Shown one piece after another: positions 37,863 to 47,392 of a stretch of 64,000 bases of DNA. The notes under the pieces were generated by a model, which searched no databases, was not told where the DNA came from, and worked only from the letters and a program-made list of their open reading frames with translations. The translations under genes and the position numbers were made by a program. Source of the DNA: Solirubrobacterales bacterium (GTDB taxonomy: Bacteria > Actinomycetota > Thermoleophilia > Solirubrobacterales > Solirubrobacteraceae); assembly GCA_019240115.1 (NCBI GenBank), contig JAFAYV010000038.1, positions 62,001-126,000 of the forward strand, read 5' to 3'. How positions within the stretch are numbered: position 1 is the stretch's first letter; each line of letters begins with the position of its first letter.

Positions 37863-37987
37863 CGGCGCGCAGCATACCCCGGGCCGACGGACGCCACGGA
37901 GAACAGTACATGGACGGTACACGCTCGCAGCAATGTCCGCTATTGAGGCAAGAACCAAAACCCCACCTGAGCGGGGCTTTCTTCGAA

Positions 37988-38033
37988 TCGGGGAGACAGG
38001 ATTTGAACCTGCGACCGCCCGGCCCCCAGCCGG
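37988..38033 (-). repeat. attR-type direct repeat within intact tRNA-Pro
   Basis: 46/46 identity to 19572-19617. Confidence 0.93.
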
Positions 38034-38061
38034 GTGCGCTACCAGACTGCGCCACTCCCCG
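37988..38061 (-). tRNA. tRNA-Pro(GGG)
   Basis: Reverse complement CGGGGAGTGGCGCAGTCTGGTAGCGCACCCGGCTGGGGGCCGGGCGGTCGCAGGTTCAAATCCTGTCTCCCCGA folds as a cloverleaf; anticodon loop CTGGGGG. Confidence 0.93.
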
Positions 38062-38113
38062 TGGACGGCTCGATGATAACCGTCGATGAGTCCGAAGTCT
38101 CCGCCGGTGCGCA

Positions 38114-38184
38114 AGCGGGCGACGGGAATCGAACCCGCCCTAAAAGCTTGGAAGGCTTTTGTGCAACCACAACACTTCGCCCGC
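38114..38184 (-). tRNA. tRNA-Gly(TCC)
   Basis: Reverse complement GCGGGCGAAGTGTTGTGGTTGCACAAAAGCCTTCCAAGCTTTTAGGGCGGGTTCGATTCCCGTCGCCCGC; anticodon TCC. Confidence 0.92.
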
Positions 38185-38216
38185 GGGTGAGGGATCCATG
38201 GTACCGAGACCCGCGG

Positions 38217-38678
<462 letters not shown>

Positions 38679-38682
38679 TGAG

Positions 38683-38754
38683 CAGGGGAGCCGGGATTCG
38701 AACCCGGATTCACGGTTTTGGAGACCGCGCTCATGGCCGTTAGATCACTCCCCT
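38683..38754 (-). tRNA. tRNA-Trp(CCA)
   Basis: Reverse complement AGGGGAGTGATCTAACGGCCATGAGCGCGGTCTCCAAAACCGTGAATCCGGGTTCGAATCCCGGCTCCCCTG; loop CTCCAAA. Confidence 0.92.
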
Positions 38755-38821
38755 ATGTTGCGGCGATGGTACCCAGCGCGCAAAGCATCCGTCCGGAACA
38801 CTCGCGAACATACGTTCGGCC

Positions 38822-39582
38822 ATGCAGCTGCCAGCCGCCAAGTACAACGAGGTCTGCTCGATGTTCGCGAGCGGCCTGAGCGACGGCGAGATCGCACGCC
38901 GCAGCGGAGTCTCCCAGAGTACCGTGAGCCGCTGGCATCGCTCCCCGACGCCACCGGACCAGATCCGGCGAGCGACCACGGCGTCCAGCTGGCGGGCGGA
39001 GGGAGCGGCCTACGTCTACCTGCTCGGGGTCTACCTGGGCGACGGCACCGTTTGCCATCAGCCCCCGGGCCATTGGGGGCTTCAGGTCATCAACGATCGC
39101 CGCTACCGCGGCATCTCGGCTGAGATCCTTGGGCGCTCGAGACCGTCTTCCCGGGAGCCACCGCCCGGATGTGGCCATCGTCGGTCGGCGAGTCCGACAT
39201 CCTGCACATCGCCCACCCGGCCGTCCCGCGGGCGTTCCCCCAGCACGGCCAGGGTCGCAAGCACGAGCGCTCGATCGAGCTGACCGACTGGCAGCGCCGG
39301 CTCACCCACGCGCACCCGGGCGCGCTGATCCGGGGGCTGATCCACTCCGACGGCTGCCGGACGGTCAATCGGGTGCGGACCCGGCTGCCCAGCGGCCGCG
39401 ACGCCGAGTACGCGTACGTGCGCTACTTCTTCACCAACCGCTCGCGGGACATCCGGGCGATCTTCCGCGAGCACTGCGCGCTGCTCGACATCAGGGTCAC
39501 GCAGTCCAACCACCGCAACCTGTCGGTCTCGCACCGCGACAGCGTGGCCGCCTTGGAACGACTGGTCGGACCCAAATGCTGA
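38822..39582 (+). pseudogene. HTH + LAGLIDADG-type endonuclease-like gene with single-base frameshift
   Basis: Frame 1: MQLPAAKYNEVCSMFASGLSDGEIARRSGVSQSTVSRWHR...YVYLLGVYLGDGTV...ISAEILG; continues in another frame from 39133 as ALETVFPGATARMWPSSVGES...RGLIHSDGCRTVNRV...YFFTNRSRDIRAIFREHC...ERLVGPKC. Confidence 0.7.
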
Positions 39583-39639
39583 TCCCGAGGCGTATCCGTC
39601 GCAGCGAGGCCGATGGCGGACGCTGGGGGAACGCCGATG

Positions 39640-39723
39640 TGCGGGCGGAGGGACTCGAACCCCCAAGGGCGCATGCCCACCGGCACCTAAAGCCGGCGCG
39701 TAGACCAGTTCCGCCACGCCCGC
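39640..39723 (-). tRNA. tRNA-Leu(TAG)
   Basis: Reverse complement GCGGGCGTGGCGGAACTGGTCTACGCGCCGGCTTTAGGTGCCGGTGGGCATGCGCCCTTGGGGGTTCGAGTCCCTCCGCCCGCA; long variable arm. Confidence 0.92.
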
Positions 39724-39772
39724 GAACGGCGTGGGCGATTCTAGGCGGGGATGCGCGCGGTGCGCGATGCGA

Positions 39773-39855
39773 TACGGCGGGTGGGATTCGAACCCACACG
39801 TCCCAAGGGACAAGGCCTTTTGAGGGCCTCGTGTCTACCGTTCCACCACCGCCGC
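39773..39855 (-). tRNA. tRNA-Leu(CAA)
   Basis: Reverse complement GCGGCGGTGGTGGAACGGTAGACACGAGGCCCTCAAAAGGCCTTGTCCCTTGGGACGTGTGGGTTCGAATCCCACCCGCCGTA; anticodon loop CTCAAAA. Confidence 0.92.
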
Positions 39856-39890
39856 GCGGGGCCGAGTGTAGTGCCCCGCGATGCGCGCGG

Positions 39891-40676
39891 TCAGCCGTCG
39901 ACGACGAGGCCGAGGAGCTCGTCGAGGAGCGCCGTGGGGGCGACGAGGATCCCTTCGGGCATGTCGTCGTGGGCGGTGAGAGCGCGCACGGTGAGCCCGG
40001 CGCGCTCGGCGATGAGGCCGCCCGCCGCGATGTCCCAGGGCTTGACTCCGCGCTCGAACATCGCGTCGTAGCGGCCGCAGGCGGTCCAGGCGAGGTCGAG
40101 CGCGGCAGCGCCGGCGCGGCGGATGTCGCGGACGCGGGGCAGGACGTGCGCGAGCGTGGCGGCCTGGCGGGCGCGGACGTGAGCGTCGTAGGCGAAGCCG
40201 GTGGCGACGAGGGCCGAGCCGAGGTTCTCGCGTCGGGAGGCGACGATCCCGGCGCCGTTCAGGGTCGATGCGCCCGAGCGGGTGGCGGCGAAGCTCTCCT
40301 CGCGGACGGGGTCCAGGACGACGCCGACGAGCACGCCGTCGCGATCCTCGCAGGCGACGCTGACCGCGAACTGGGGGACGCCGAAGAGGAAGTTCGTCGT
40401 GCCGTCGAGGGGGTCGATGACCCAGCGCAGCTCGCCGTTGCCGCTCGTCGCGCCGCCCTCCTCGCCGAGGATGCCGTCGGCCGGCCGGTGCTCGCGCAGG
40501 ACGTCGCGGATCGCGGACTCGGCGGCGACGTCGGCCTCGGAGACGAGGTCGGTGGGACCGCTCTTGGCGCGGATGTCCTGCTGGTAATGGCCGAAGCGGG
40601 TCAGCAGCTCCGAGGCCGCGGCGCGGGCGGCCTCATGGGCGACGGCAAGGAGCTCTGGTTCGGAGACGGCCGACAT
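39891..40676 (-). CDS. inositol monophosphatase family protein
   Basis: ILGEEGGA...WVIDPLDGTTNFLFGVPQFAVS; ...GVKPWDIAAGGLIAERAG. Confidence 0.93.
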   Translation of the reverse strand: MSAVSEPELLAVAHEAARAAASELLTRFGHYQQDIRAKSGPTDLVSEADVAAESAIRDVLREHRPADGILGEEGGATSGNGELRWVIDPLDGTTNFLFGVPQFAVSVACEDRDGVLVGVVLDPVREESFAATRSGASTLNGAGIVASRRENLGSALVATGFAYDAHVRARQAATLAHVLPRVRDIRRAGAAALDLAWTACGRYDAMFERGVKPWDIAAGGLIAERAGLTVRALTAHDDMPEGILVAPTALLDELLGLVVDG

Positions 40677-40725
40677 GGACGTGTCGTCGTACACGGTATT
40701 GCGGGTCGCCGGCCCGTGGCGGAGG

Positions 40726-41274
40726 TCACGAGCGGTAGGCCGCCGGGACGGCGAGCCGGCGGCGGTAGAGGACGTGCGGGAGGCCGACGTGCTCGACCTC
40801 GCGCTCGAAGACGAGCCCCGCCTTCTCCATCACGCGCCGCGAGCGGTGGTTGGAGGGCAGCGTGATCGCGATCAGGCTGTCGGCGAGCTGGGCGCGCTGC
40901 GCGAGCCCGAGCAGCGTCCGGCACGCGGCGACGGCAAGCCCTCGGCCCCAGTCCTCGGCGCACAACGCGTACGCGAGCTCGATCTCGTCCCGGTCGCCGA
41001 GGCGCAGGCGGCGCACACCCGCCCGGCCGACGAAGCGCCCGCCATCGCGCTCGCGCAGCGCGTACATCCCGAACCCGTGCCGCTCCCAGTGGGCGAGATT
41101 GTCGGTGAGGTAGCGCTCGCTCGTCGCCCGGTCGCGCGGGCCGCCGAGGGTGGCCATGACCGCCGGATCGGCGTGCATCGCCGCCAGGTCGCCGAGGTCG
41201 GCGGACCTCAGGCGCCGGCCGACGACCGGACCGAGGTCGATCTTCGTCGGCAGCCGGGTCGCGGCGTCGGGCAC
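40726..41274 (-). CDS. GNAT family N-acetyltransferase
   Basis: IDLGPVVGRRLRSADLGDLAAMHADPAVMATLGGPRD...IELAYALCAEDWGRGLAVAACRTLL...LPSNHRSRRVMEKAGLVFE. Confidence 0.92.
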   Translation of the reverse strand: MPDAATRLPTKIDLGPVVGRRLRSADLGDLAAMHADPAVMATLGGPRDRATSERYLTDNLAHWERHGFGMYALRERDGGRFVGRAGVRRLRLGDRDEIELAYALCAEDWGRGLAVAACRTLLGLAQRAQLADSLIAITLPSNHRSRRVMEKAGLVFEREVEHVGLPHVLYRRRLAVPAAYRS

Positions 41275-41298
41275 GGGACTGCGTCCGCCGGCGGGCCA

Positions 41299-42543
41299 CT
41301 ACCTGTAGATCAGCCGCTGGCCGAGCAGCTGGGTGACGGTCACGAACCGGTAGCCCTCGCGCTTGAAGGTCGCGATCTCCTGCGGGAGCGCGGCCAGGGT
41401 CTCGGAGCGGTCGCCGCCGCCGTCGTGCTGGATGATGATCGAGCCGTTGTGGGCGGTGCTCGTGACGGTGTGGTAGATCGCGCCGACGCCGGGACGCGAC
41501 CAGTCGCGGGGGTCGACATCCCACTGAATCGTCGTAAAGCCCAGCGACCGCGCGAGGGAGATGAGCGACCCGCTGACCGCGCCGCCGGGGGCGCGGAACA
41601 GGCATGGGGTGAAGCCGCGGGTCGCCTGGCGGATGGCGGCGGCAGCCGACTCGATCTCGCCGCGGGCGAAGCTGCCGCCGCCGGCGACGTCGGCGTGGTT
41701 CCACGTGTGATCGCCGATCATGTCGCCGTCGGCGAGCATGCGCCGCTCGACGGCCCCGCCCTGACCGTAGGTCGAGATCTGGTCGCCGATCTCGAAGAAG
41801 GTCGCGGGGACGTCGTAGCGCTCGAGCACGCTGAGGAACTGCGGGGTGTCGTACCACGGGCCGTCGTCGAAGGTGAGCGCGAGCTCGTGGACGCTGCGCG
41901 GGCCGTTGGTGACATACGCGGGGCCGCTGGCGATGCAGCCGGCGATCCGCGGCACGCGCAGGTGGACGAGCGTCGCGGTGGCGGGGAACACGCTTGCGCA
42001 TCCCGGCGGGCCGCGGCGACCGGACGCGCAGCGCGCCGCCGCCAGGGCGCTCCGCGCCTGCCAGCGGATCGGGGCGTAGGTCCGCGCGCCGTAGGTCTGC
42101 GGCAGAAACGTCGCGGTCAGCTCGCTGGGGCTTGGACGGGTGACGGTGGCGGCAACGAGCATGGCCCGCCCGGCGACGCGGCCGCGGACCTGCTGGTGAA
42201 CGAGTCGCGGACGGCGGCCGTCCGCCGCCGGCGGAATGACGCAGAGCTGATCGGTGACCGCGCCATCGGACCGCCGCTCGACGAGCAGGCACAGCGAGCG
42301 ACCGAGGCGCTTGGCGACGCGCGGCGAGAAGGACGCCGACAGCTTGACGCTGAACACGAGGAGCTGGCCGGACTGGGTGAGCGAGGCGGAGACCACCGTC
42401 GGTGGCGGACCACTCGAACGGGGACCGCCGCGACGCGGACCGCCGCTCGGGCGCTGGGCGAGCGCCACGGGCCCGGCGACGAGCGCCGTCGCGGCGAGGA
42501 CGAGGGCGATGACGGCCTTGATCCCGAGCAGCTTGGCGCGCAT
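41299..42543 (-). CDS. secreted polysaccharide deacetylase family protein
   Basis: N-terminal signal/TM; LALTFDDGPWYDTPQFL, MIGDHTWNHADV, FRAPGGAVS motifs. Confidence 0.92.
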   Translation of the reverse strand: MRAKLLGIKAVIALVLAATALVAGPVALAQRPSGGPRRGGPRSSGPPPTVVSASLTQSGQLLVFSVKLSASFSPRVAKRLGRSLCLLVERRSDGAVTDQLCVIPPAADGRRPRLVHQQVRGRVAGRAMLVAATVTRPSPSELTATFLPQTYGARTYAPIRWQARSALAAARCASGRRGPPGCASVFPATATLVHLRVPRIAGCIASGPAYVTNGPRSVHELALTFDDGPWYDTPQFLSVLERYDVPATFFEIGDQISTYGQGGAVERRMLADGDMIGDHTWNHADVAGGGSFARGEIESAAAAIRQATRGFTPCLFRAPGGAVSGSLISLARSLGFTTIQWDVDPRDWSRPGVGAIYHTVTSTAHNGSIIIQHDGGGDRSETLAALPQEIATFKREGYRFVTVTQLLGQRLIYR

Positions 42544-42591
42544 TGGGGCGCGCGACTATAGACCCGCGACACGACATACACTGGCCGGCCG

Positions 42592-43551
42592 GTGTGCGCG
42601 GGAATCCAGACCATTGGCGGCGGGCCGATCGTCGTCCTCGCGGGGGGCACCGGCGGAGCGAAGCTGGCTCGCGGGATGCTCGACGTCGTCGGGTCCAGGC
42701 TCGTCGTCATCGCCAACACCGGCGATGACATCGAGATCTACGGCGCCTACGTCTCCCCCGACGCCGACCTGGTCACCTACACGCTCGCCGACCGGATCGA
42801 CGACCGCGGCTGGGGCCTGCGCGACGACACGTTCGCGGTCATGGCCGGGATGCGCGAGCTCGGCGTCGACGTGTGGATGCATCTCGGCGACCGCGATCTC
42901 GCGTTCGGGCTCGAGCGCTCACGGGCGCTCGCCGCGGGCGAGCGGGCGACCGCGGTCCAATCGCGGATCGCCAGCGCGCTCGGGGTCGGCGCCGCGGTGC
43001 TGCCGATGAGCGACGCGCCGGTCCGCACGCGGGTGCTCGCCGGCGGGCGCTGGTGGCCGCTGCAGGAGTTCATGATCGTCCGCCGGGGCGAGGGCCCGGT
43101 GCAGGAGGTCGACTTCCGTCACGCCGCCGCCGCGGCGCCGACCCCCGAGGTGCTCGCCGCGCTCGCCGACGCCTCGGCGATCGTCATCGGGCCGTCGAAC
43201 CCGGTGATCTCGATCGGGCCGATCCTCGCCGTGCCCGGCCTCGCCGACGCGATCCGCGCCAGCGCGGCGCCGGTGGTGGCGGTCAGCCCGCTCGTGCGCG
43301 GCGCCGCGGTCAAGGGCCCGACCGCCGCCTGTCTGCGCTACGCCGGCCACGGGGTCGACAGCGACGGCATCGCGGCGACCTACGCGGGCCTGATCGACGG
43401 CCTCGTCGCCGACGCGCGCGCCACCGACGCGCCGACGCTCGAGACCGACGTGGAGCTGAACGCCCCGGAGAGCCGGACCCGCGTCGCCGAGGCGACGCTG
43501 CGCTTCGCCGCCAGCCTCGGGCCCACGCGTCGCCGCCCGACTAGCGTGTGA
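42592..43551 (+). CDS. cofD: 2-phospho-L-lactate transferase (F420 biosynthesis)
   Basis: IVVLAGGTGGAKLARGML...VIANTGDDIEIYGAYVSPDADLVTYTLADRID...FGLERSRALAAG...GPSNPVISIGPIL. Confidence 0.95.
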   Translation: MCAGIQTIGGGPIVVLAGGTGGAKLARGMLDVVGSRLVVIANTGDDIEIYGAYVSPDADLVTYTLADRIDDRGWGLRDDTFAVMAGMRELGVDVWMHLGDRDLAFGLERSRALAAGERATAVQSRIASALGVGAAVLPMSDAPVRTRVLAGGRWWPLQEFMIVRRGEGPVQEVDFRHAAAAAPTPEVLAALADASAIVIGPSNPVISIGPILAVPGLADAIRASAAPVVAVSPLVRGAAVKGPTAACLRYAGHGVDSDGIAATYAGLIDGLVADARATDAPTLETDVELNAPESRTRVAEATLRFAASLGPTRRRPTSV

Positions 43552-43556
43552 CCGTG

Positions 43557-44216
43557 ATGAGAACGCTCGCGGTCCTTCCGATCAAGAACCTCGATCAGGC
43601 CAAGCAGCGCCTGCGCGCCGAGCTCGAGCCGACGACCCGCCGCTCGCTCGCTGAGTCGATGTTCTCCGACGTGCTGGTGGCGCTGCGGCGGACCGAGCGG
43701 ATCGATCAGGTGATCGTCGTCTCCTCGGACAACGTCGCCCAGCGGATCGCCGGCGGCTATCAGGCGCACGTCGTTACCGACGCGGACACCGGGCACAACG
43801 ATGCCGCCGCGCGCGGCGTCGCCCAGGCGCTCGAGCTGGGGGCCGATCGGGTGCTCATGGTGCCCGCCGACTGCCCCCTGATGAGCCCGATCGAGCTCGA
43901 CGAGCTGCTCGCCAGGCCGGTCCACTCCCCCTCGGTGCTGATCGTCCCCGACCGTCACGGCACGGGCACCAACGCGCTGCTGCTCACCCCGCCGGAGGCG
44001 ATGGCGCCGTCCTTCGGCCCCGGCAGCCACGAGCGCCACCTGCGCGAGGGCGCGGCGGCCGGAATCGAGGCGCGGACCGCCGAGGTGCCGACGCTCGCGC
44101 TCGACGTCGACACGCTCGACGACCTGGCGGCGGTCCAGGAGACGCTCGAGCGGACGCGGGGCAACGCGGCGCACACCCGCGGCATGCTGCGCCAGCTGCT
44201 GAGAAGCCGCACGTGA
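43557..44216 (+). CDS. cofC: 2-phospho-L-lactate guanylyltransferase (F420 biosynthesis)
   Basis: MRTLAVLPIKNLDQAKQRLRAELEPTTRRSLAESMFSDVL...VLMVPADCPLMSPIELDELL...PDRHGTGTNALLLTPP. Confidence 0.94.
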   Translation: MRTLAVLPIKNLDQAKQRLRAELEPTTRRSLAESMFSDVLVALRRTERIDQVIVVSSDNVAQRIAGGYQAHVVTDADTGHNDAAARGVAQALELGADRVLMVPADCPLMSPIELDELLARPVHSPSVLIVPDRHGTGTNALLLTPPEAMAPSFGPGSHERHLREGAAAGIEARTAEVPTLALDVDTLDDLAAVQETLERTRGNAAHTRGMLRQLLRSRT

Positions 44217-44226
44217 CGACCTCCCG

Positions 44227-44976
44227 GTGATCACCGCCCGCGCGCTCGACGGACTGCCGATCGTCCGCGCGGGCGACGATCCGGCGCAACTCATCGCCGC
44301 CGCCATGCCGCCGGGCGCTCCCGACGCCGGCGACGTGCTCGTCGTCGCCCACAAGCTCATCTCCAAGGCCGAGGGCCGCACCCGACGCCTGTCCGAGGTC
44401 AGGCCCGGCGAGCGCGCTCGCGAGCTCGCCGCGACGCTCGAGAAGGACCCGCGGCACGTTCAGGTCGTGCTCGACGAGACGCGCGCGCTCCGCCGCGCCG
44501 AGCACGGCGTCCTGATCGCCGAGACCCGGCACGGCTTCGTGTGCGCCAACGCGGGCGTCGACGCCTCCAACGCGCCCGACGATGACACCGTCATCCTGCT
44601 TCCGGACGCGCCCGACGACTCGGCCCGGCGGCTGCGGGCCGGGCTGCGCGAGCTCCTCGGGGTCGCGCCCGCGGTGCTCATCACCGACTCGTTCGGCCGC
44701 GCGTGGCGCCACGGCCAGTGCGACGTGGCGATCGGCTGCGCGGGCCTGGTCCCGCTCGAGGACTGGCGCGGGCGCGCCGACGCCCGCGGGCGCGAGCTGA
44801 AGGCGACGTGGATCGCGATCGCCGACGAGCTCGCCGCGGCCGCCGATCTCGCTCGCGCCAAGGACGCCCTGCAGCCCGCGATACTTGTCTCCGGCGCCGG
44901 GCGCCACGTCAGCGCGCCGGACGGCCCCGGCGTCGGGCCCCTGCTGCGCGAGCCCGAGGCGGATCTGTTTCGCTGA
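44227..44976 (+). CDS. cofE: coenzyme F420-0:L-glutamate ligase
   Basis: DVLVVAHKLISKAEGR...FVCANAGVDASNAP...VLITDSFGRAWRHGQCDVAIGCAGL. Confidence 0.95.
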   Translation: MITARALDGLPIVRAGDDPAQLIAAAMPPGAPDAGDVLVVAHKLISKAEGRTRRLSEVRPGERARELAATLEKDPRHVQVVLDETRALRRAEHGVLIAETRHGFVCANAGVDASNAPDDDTVILLPDAPDDSARRLRAGLRELLGVAPAVLITDSFGRAWRHGQCDVAIGCAGLVPLEDWRGRADARGRELKATWIAIADELAAAADLARAKDALQPAILVSGAGRHVSAPDGPGVGPLLREPEADLFR

Positions 44977-45028
44977 CGCCCCAGCCGATGGTGAATCGCG
45001 CGAGCGCCCGGATCCGCTGCCGTGAACG

Positions 45029-45802
45029 TCAGTCCGCGGGGCCGCCGACGGCGTGGAAGCCACCGTCGACGTGGACGATCTCGCCGCTGATCGCCTGCCC
45101 GTAGTCCGAGAGCAGCCAGCAGATCGCGCGCGCCACCGGAGCGGGATCGCCGACGTCCCAGCCGAGCGGGGCCTGGCGCTCCCACATCCGCGAGAGCTGC
45201 TCGAAGCCGGGGATGCCGCGCGCGGCGACGGTCCCGAGCGGCCCGGCGGAGACGAGGTTGACGCGCACGCCCGAAGGCCCGAGATCGCGCGCCAGATAGC
45301 GCGAGACCGACTCGAGCGCGGCCTTGGCGACGCCCATCCAGTCGTAGATCGGCCAGGCCACGGCGGCGTCGAAGTCCATCCCGACGACCGACCCGCCGCG
45401 CGGCATGAGCGGCAGGATCGCGGCGACGAGCGACTTCAGCGAGAACGCGCTGGTCAAGAACGCCTGGGCGGCGCTGTCGGCCGGCGCGGTCATGAACTTG
45501 CCGCCGAGCGCGTCCTCGGGCGCGAAGGCGATCGCGTGCAGGACGCCGTCGACCGTGCCCCACCGCTCGCGCAGCGTCTCGGGCAGCGCGGCCAGATCGC
45601 TCTCCTGATTGACGTCGAGCTCGAGCACGTCGACCGGCGTCGGAAGCCGCGCGGCCGCGCGCTCGGTCATCCGCCGGACGCGCCCGAAGCTCGTCAGCAG
45701 CACCTCGGCGCCCTCGTGCTGGGCCTGCTCGGCGGCGTGGAAGGCGATCGAGTCGCGGGTGATGACGCCGGTGATCAGCAGCCGCTTGCCGTCGAGGATC
45801 AC
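45029..45802 (-). CDS. fabI: enoyl-[acyl-carrier-protein] reductase (FabI/InhA-like)
   Basis: ILDGKRLLITGVITRDSIAFHAAEQAQHEGAEVLLTSFGR...YDWMGVAKAALESVSRYLARDLGPSGVRVNLVSAGP; GTG start. Confidence 0.93.
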   Translation of the reverse strand: MILDGKRLLITGVITRDSIAFHAAEQAQHEGAEVLLTSFGRVRRMTERAAARLPTPVDVLELDVNQESDLAALPETLRERWGTVDGVLHAIAFAPEDALGGKFMTAPADSAAQAFLTSAFSLKSLVAAILPLMPRGGSVVGMDFDAAVAWPIYDWMGVAKAALESVSRYLARDLGPSGVRVNLVSAGPLGTVAARGIPGFEQLSRMWERQAPLGWDVGDPAPVARAICWLLSDYGQAISGEIVHVDGGFHAVGGPAD

Positions 45803-45961
45803 GCGAGGAGATCCCTGTGGCCCATCCCGCAACTCCGCACCCCACTTCGCGGCTGCAAATCTTCGCCTGGCGGCGTCCTCGGACCTCGATGTGCCAGAGG
45901 CACACCTTCGGTCCTGCGTCCTTGCCATGCTCGATTTTCGCTCGCGAATCGGGGCACGGAC

Positions 45962-47392
45962 TTACGGGATGGGCCACTCGTCGGCGGCGAACGACCGCAG
46001 CGCCCAGGCGAGCCGGTCGCGCGTGTCCGCTGGCTCGACGATCTCGTCGACGAATCCATCGGCGGCCGCCGCCTCGGCGCGCAGGTGCTCCTCGGTGTAG
46101 ACGGCGGCGAGCCGCTCGCGCTCGGATTCGGGGTTCTCGGCGGCGAGCAGGTCGCGCCGGTTGACGATGCCGACGGCCGCGCGGGCGCTCATGATCCCCA
46201 GCTCGGCCTCGGGCCACGCGAGCACGAGGTCGGAGCCCAGGTCGCGGCAGTTCATCGCCAGGTAGGCACCGCCGTAGGACTTGCGCAACATGACGGTGAG
46301 CTTCGGCACCCGTGCCGCCGCGAACGCGCGCACGAGCGAGGCGCCGTGGCGGATGACGCCCGCCTGCTCCTGGCGCGAGCCGGGCATGAACCCGGGGGTG
46401 TCGACGACCGCGACGAGCGGTATCCCGAACGCGTCGCAGAAGTTGACGAACCGCGCGGCCTTCTCGGCGGCCTGGGCATCGAGAACGCCGCCGAGATAGC
46501 GCGGCTGGTTGGCGACGAGGCCGATCGGGCGGCCGTCGAGGCGCGCCAGGCCGGTGACGACGTTGCGCGCCCAGCGCGGGCACAGCTCGATCAGCGACTC
46601 GCGGTCGATGATCCCGTTCAGCGCGTCGCGGACGTCGTAGGCGCTGCGGGGCGAGCTTGGCACGAACGCGGCGGGGTCGTGCGCCGCCGGGGCCAGCGAC
46701 GTCGTCCGCGGCAGCCGGTGCCCCGCCGCCGTCGGCAGGTAGCCGAGCAGCTCGCGGACGCGAACCGCCGCCGCCGCCTCGTCGGCCTCGACGAGGTGGC
46801 TGACGCCGTTGCGCTCGTGGACGCCGGGACCGCCGAGGCTGGCGGCGTCGATCTCCTCGCCGAGCGCGTCGCGCACGACGCTCGGGCCGGTGAGGAACAT
46901 CGCGGCGTCCCGGGTCATGACGATCAGGTCGGTGAGCGCCGGCGAGTACGCGCCGCCGCCCGCCGAGGCGCCGGAGACGATCGAGATTTGCGGGACGACG
47001 CCGTTCAAAGCGACGGTCTCGCGGAAGATGCGCCCGTAGCCGCCGAGCGCCGCGGTTCCCTCCTGCATCCGCGCGCCGCCCGACTCGACGAAGCCGACGA
47101 CGGGCAGCTTCGCCCGCTGGGCGGTGGTCAGAACGCGCACGATGGTGTCGGCGTGGCGCTCGCCGAGCGAGCCGCCGAGATACGTGCCGTCCTGGGCGTA
47201 GCAGGCGATCGGACGCCCGTTGACGGTGGCGGTGGCGCCGATCACGCCGTCGCCGGCGATCGCGCGTGCGCCGAGGCGGTCCGAGCGCGCCCGCGAGCGC
47301 AGCACCCGGATGGTGCCCGGATCGCACAGCGCCTCGAGGCGCTCGGCAGGGGTCAGCCGGGCGGCCGGCTCGATCGGGGCGACGACGCTCAT
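45962..47392 (-). CDS. acetyl/acyl-CoA carboxylase carboxyltransferase subunit
   Basis: GVIGATATVNGRPIACYAQDGTYLGGSLGERHADTI...GFVESGGARMQEG...VDTPGFMPGSRQEQAGVIRHGASLV. Confidence 0.92.
   Translation of the reverse strand: MSVVAPIEPAARLTPAERLEALCDPGTIRVLRSRARSDRLGARAIAGDGVIGATATVNGRPIACYAQDGTYLGGSLGERHADTIVRVLTTAQRAKLPVVGFVESGGARMQEGTAALGGYGRIFRETVALNGVVPQISIVSGASAGGGAYSPALTDLIVMTRDAAMFLTGPSVVRDALGEEIDAASLGGPGVHERNGVSHLVEADEAAAAVRVRELLGYLPTAAGHRLPRTTSLAPAAHDPAAFVPSSPRSAYDVRDALNGIIDRESLIELCPRWARNVVTGLARLDGRPIGLVANQPRYLGGVLDAQAAEKAARFVNFCDAFGIPLVAVVDTPGFMPGSRQEQAGVIRHGASLVRAFAAARVPKLTVMLRKSYGGAYLAMNCRDLGSDLVLAWPEAELGIMSARAAVGIVNRRDLLAAENPESERERLAAVYTEEHLRAEAAAADGFVDEIVEPADTRDRLAWALRSFAADEWPIP

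Larger units (their letters stand above)
19572..38033. mobile_element. integrative element/genomic island in tRNA-Pro(GGG), carrying mobilisation, CBASS and type I R-M genes
   Basis: Perfect 46-bp direct repeats at 19572-19617 and 37988-38033 (tRNA-Pro 3' half), tyrosine integrase next to the left repeat, excisionase-like HTH and coupling ATPase inside. Confidence 0.9.

Noticed and set aside
40601-42577. 658-aa minus-strand ORF
   Set aside because: Arg/Pro-rich off-frame reading across the acetyltransferase and deacetylase genes
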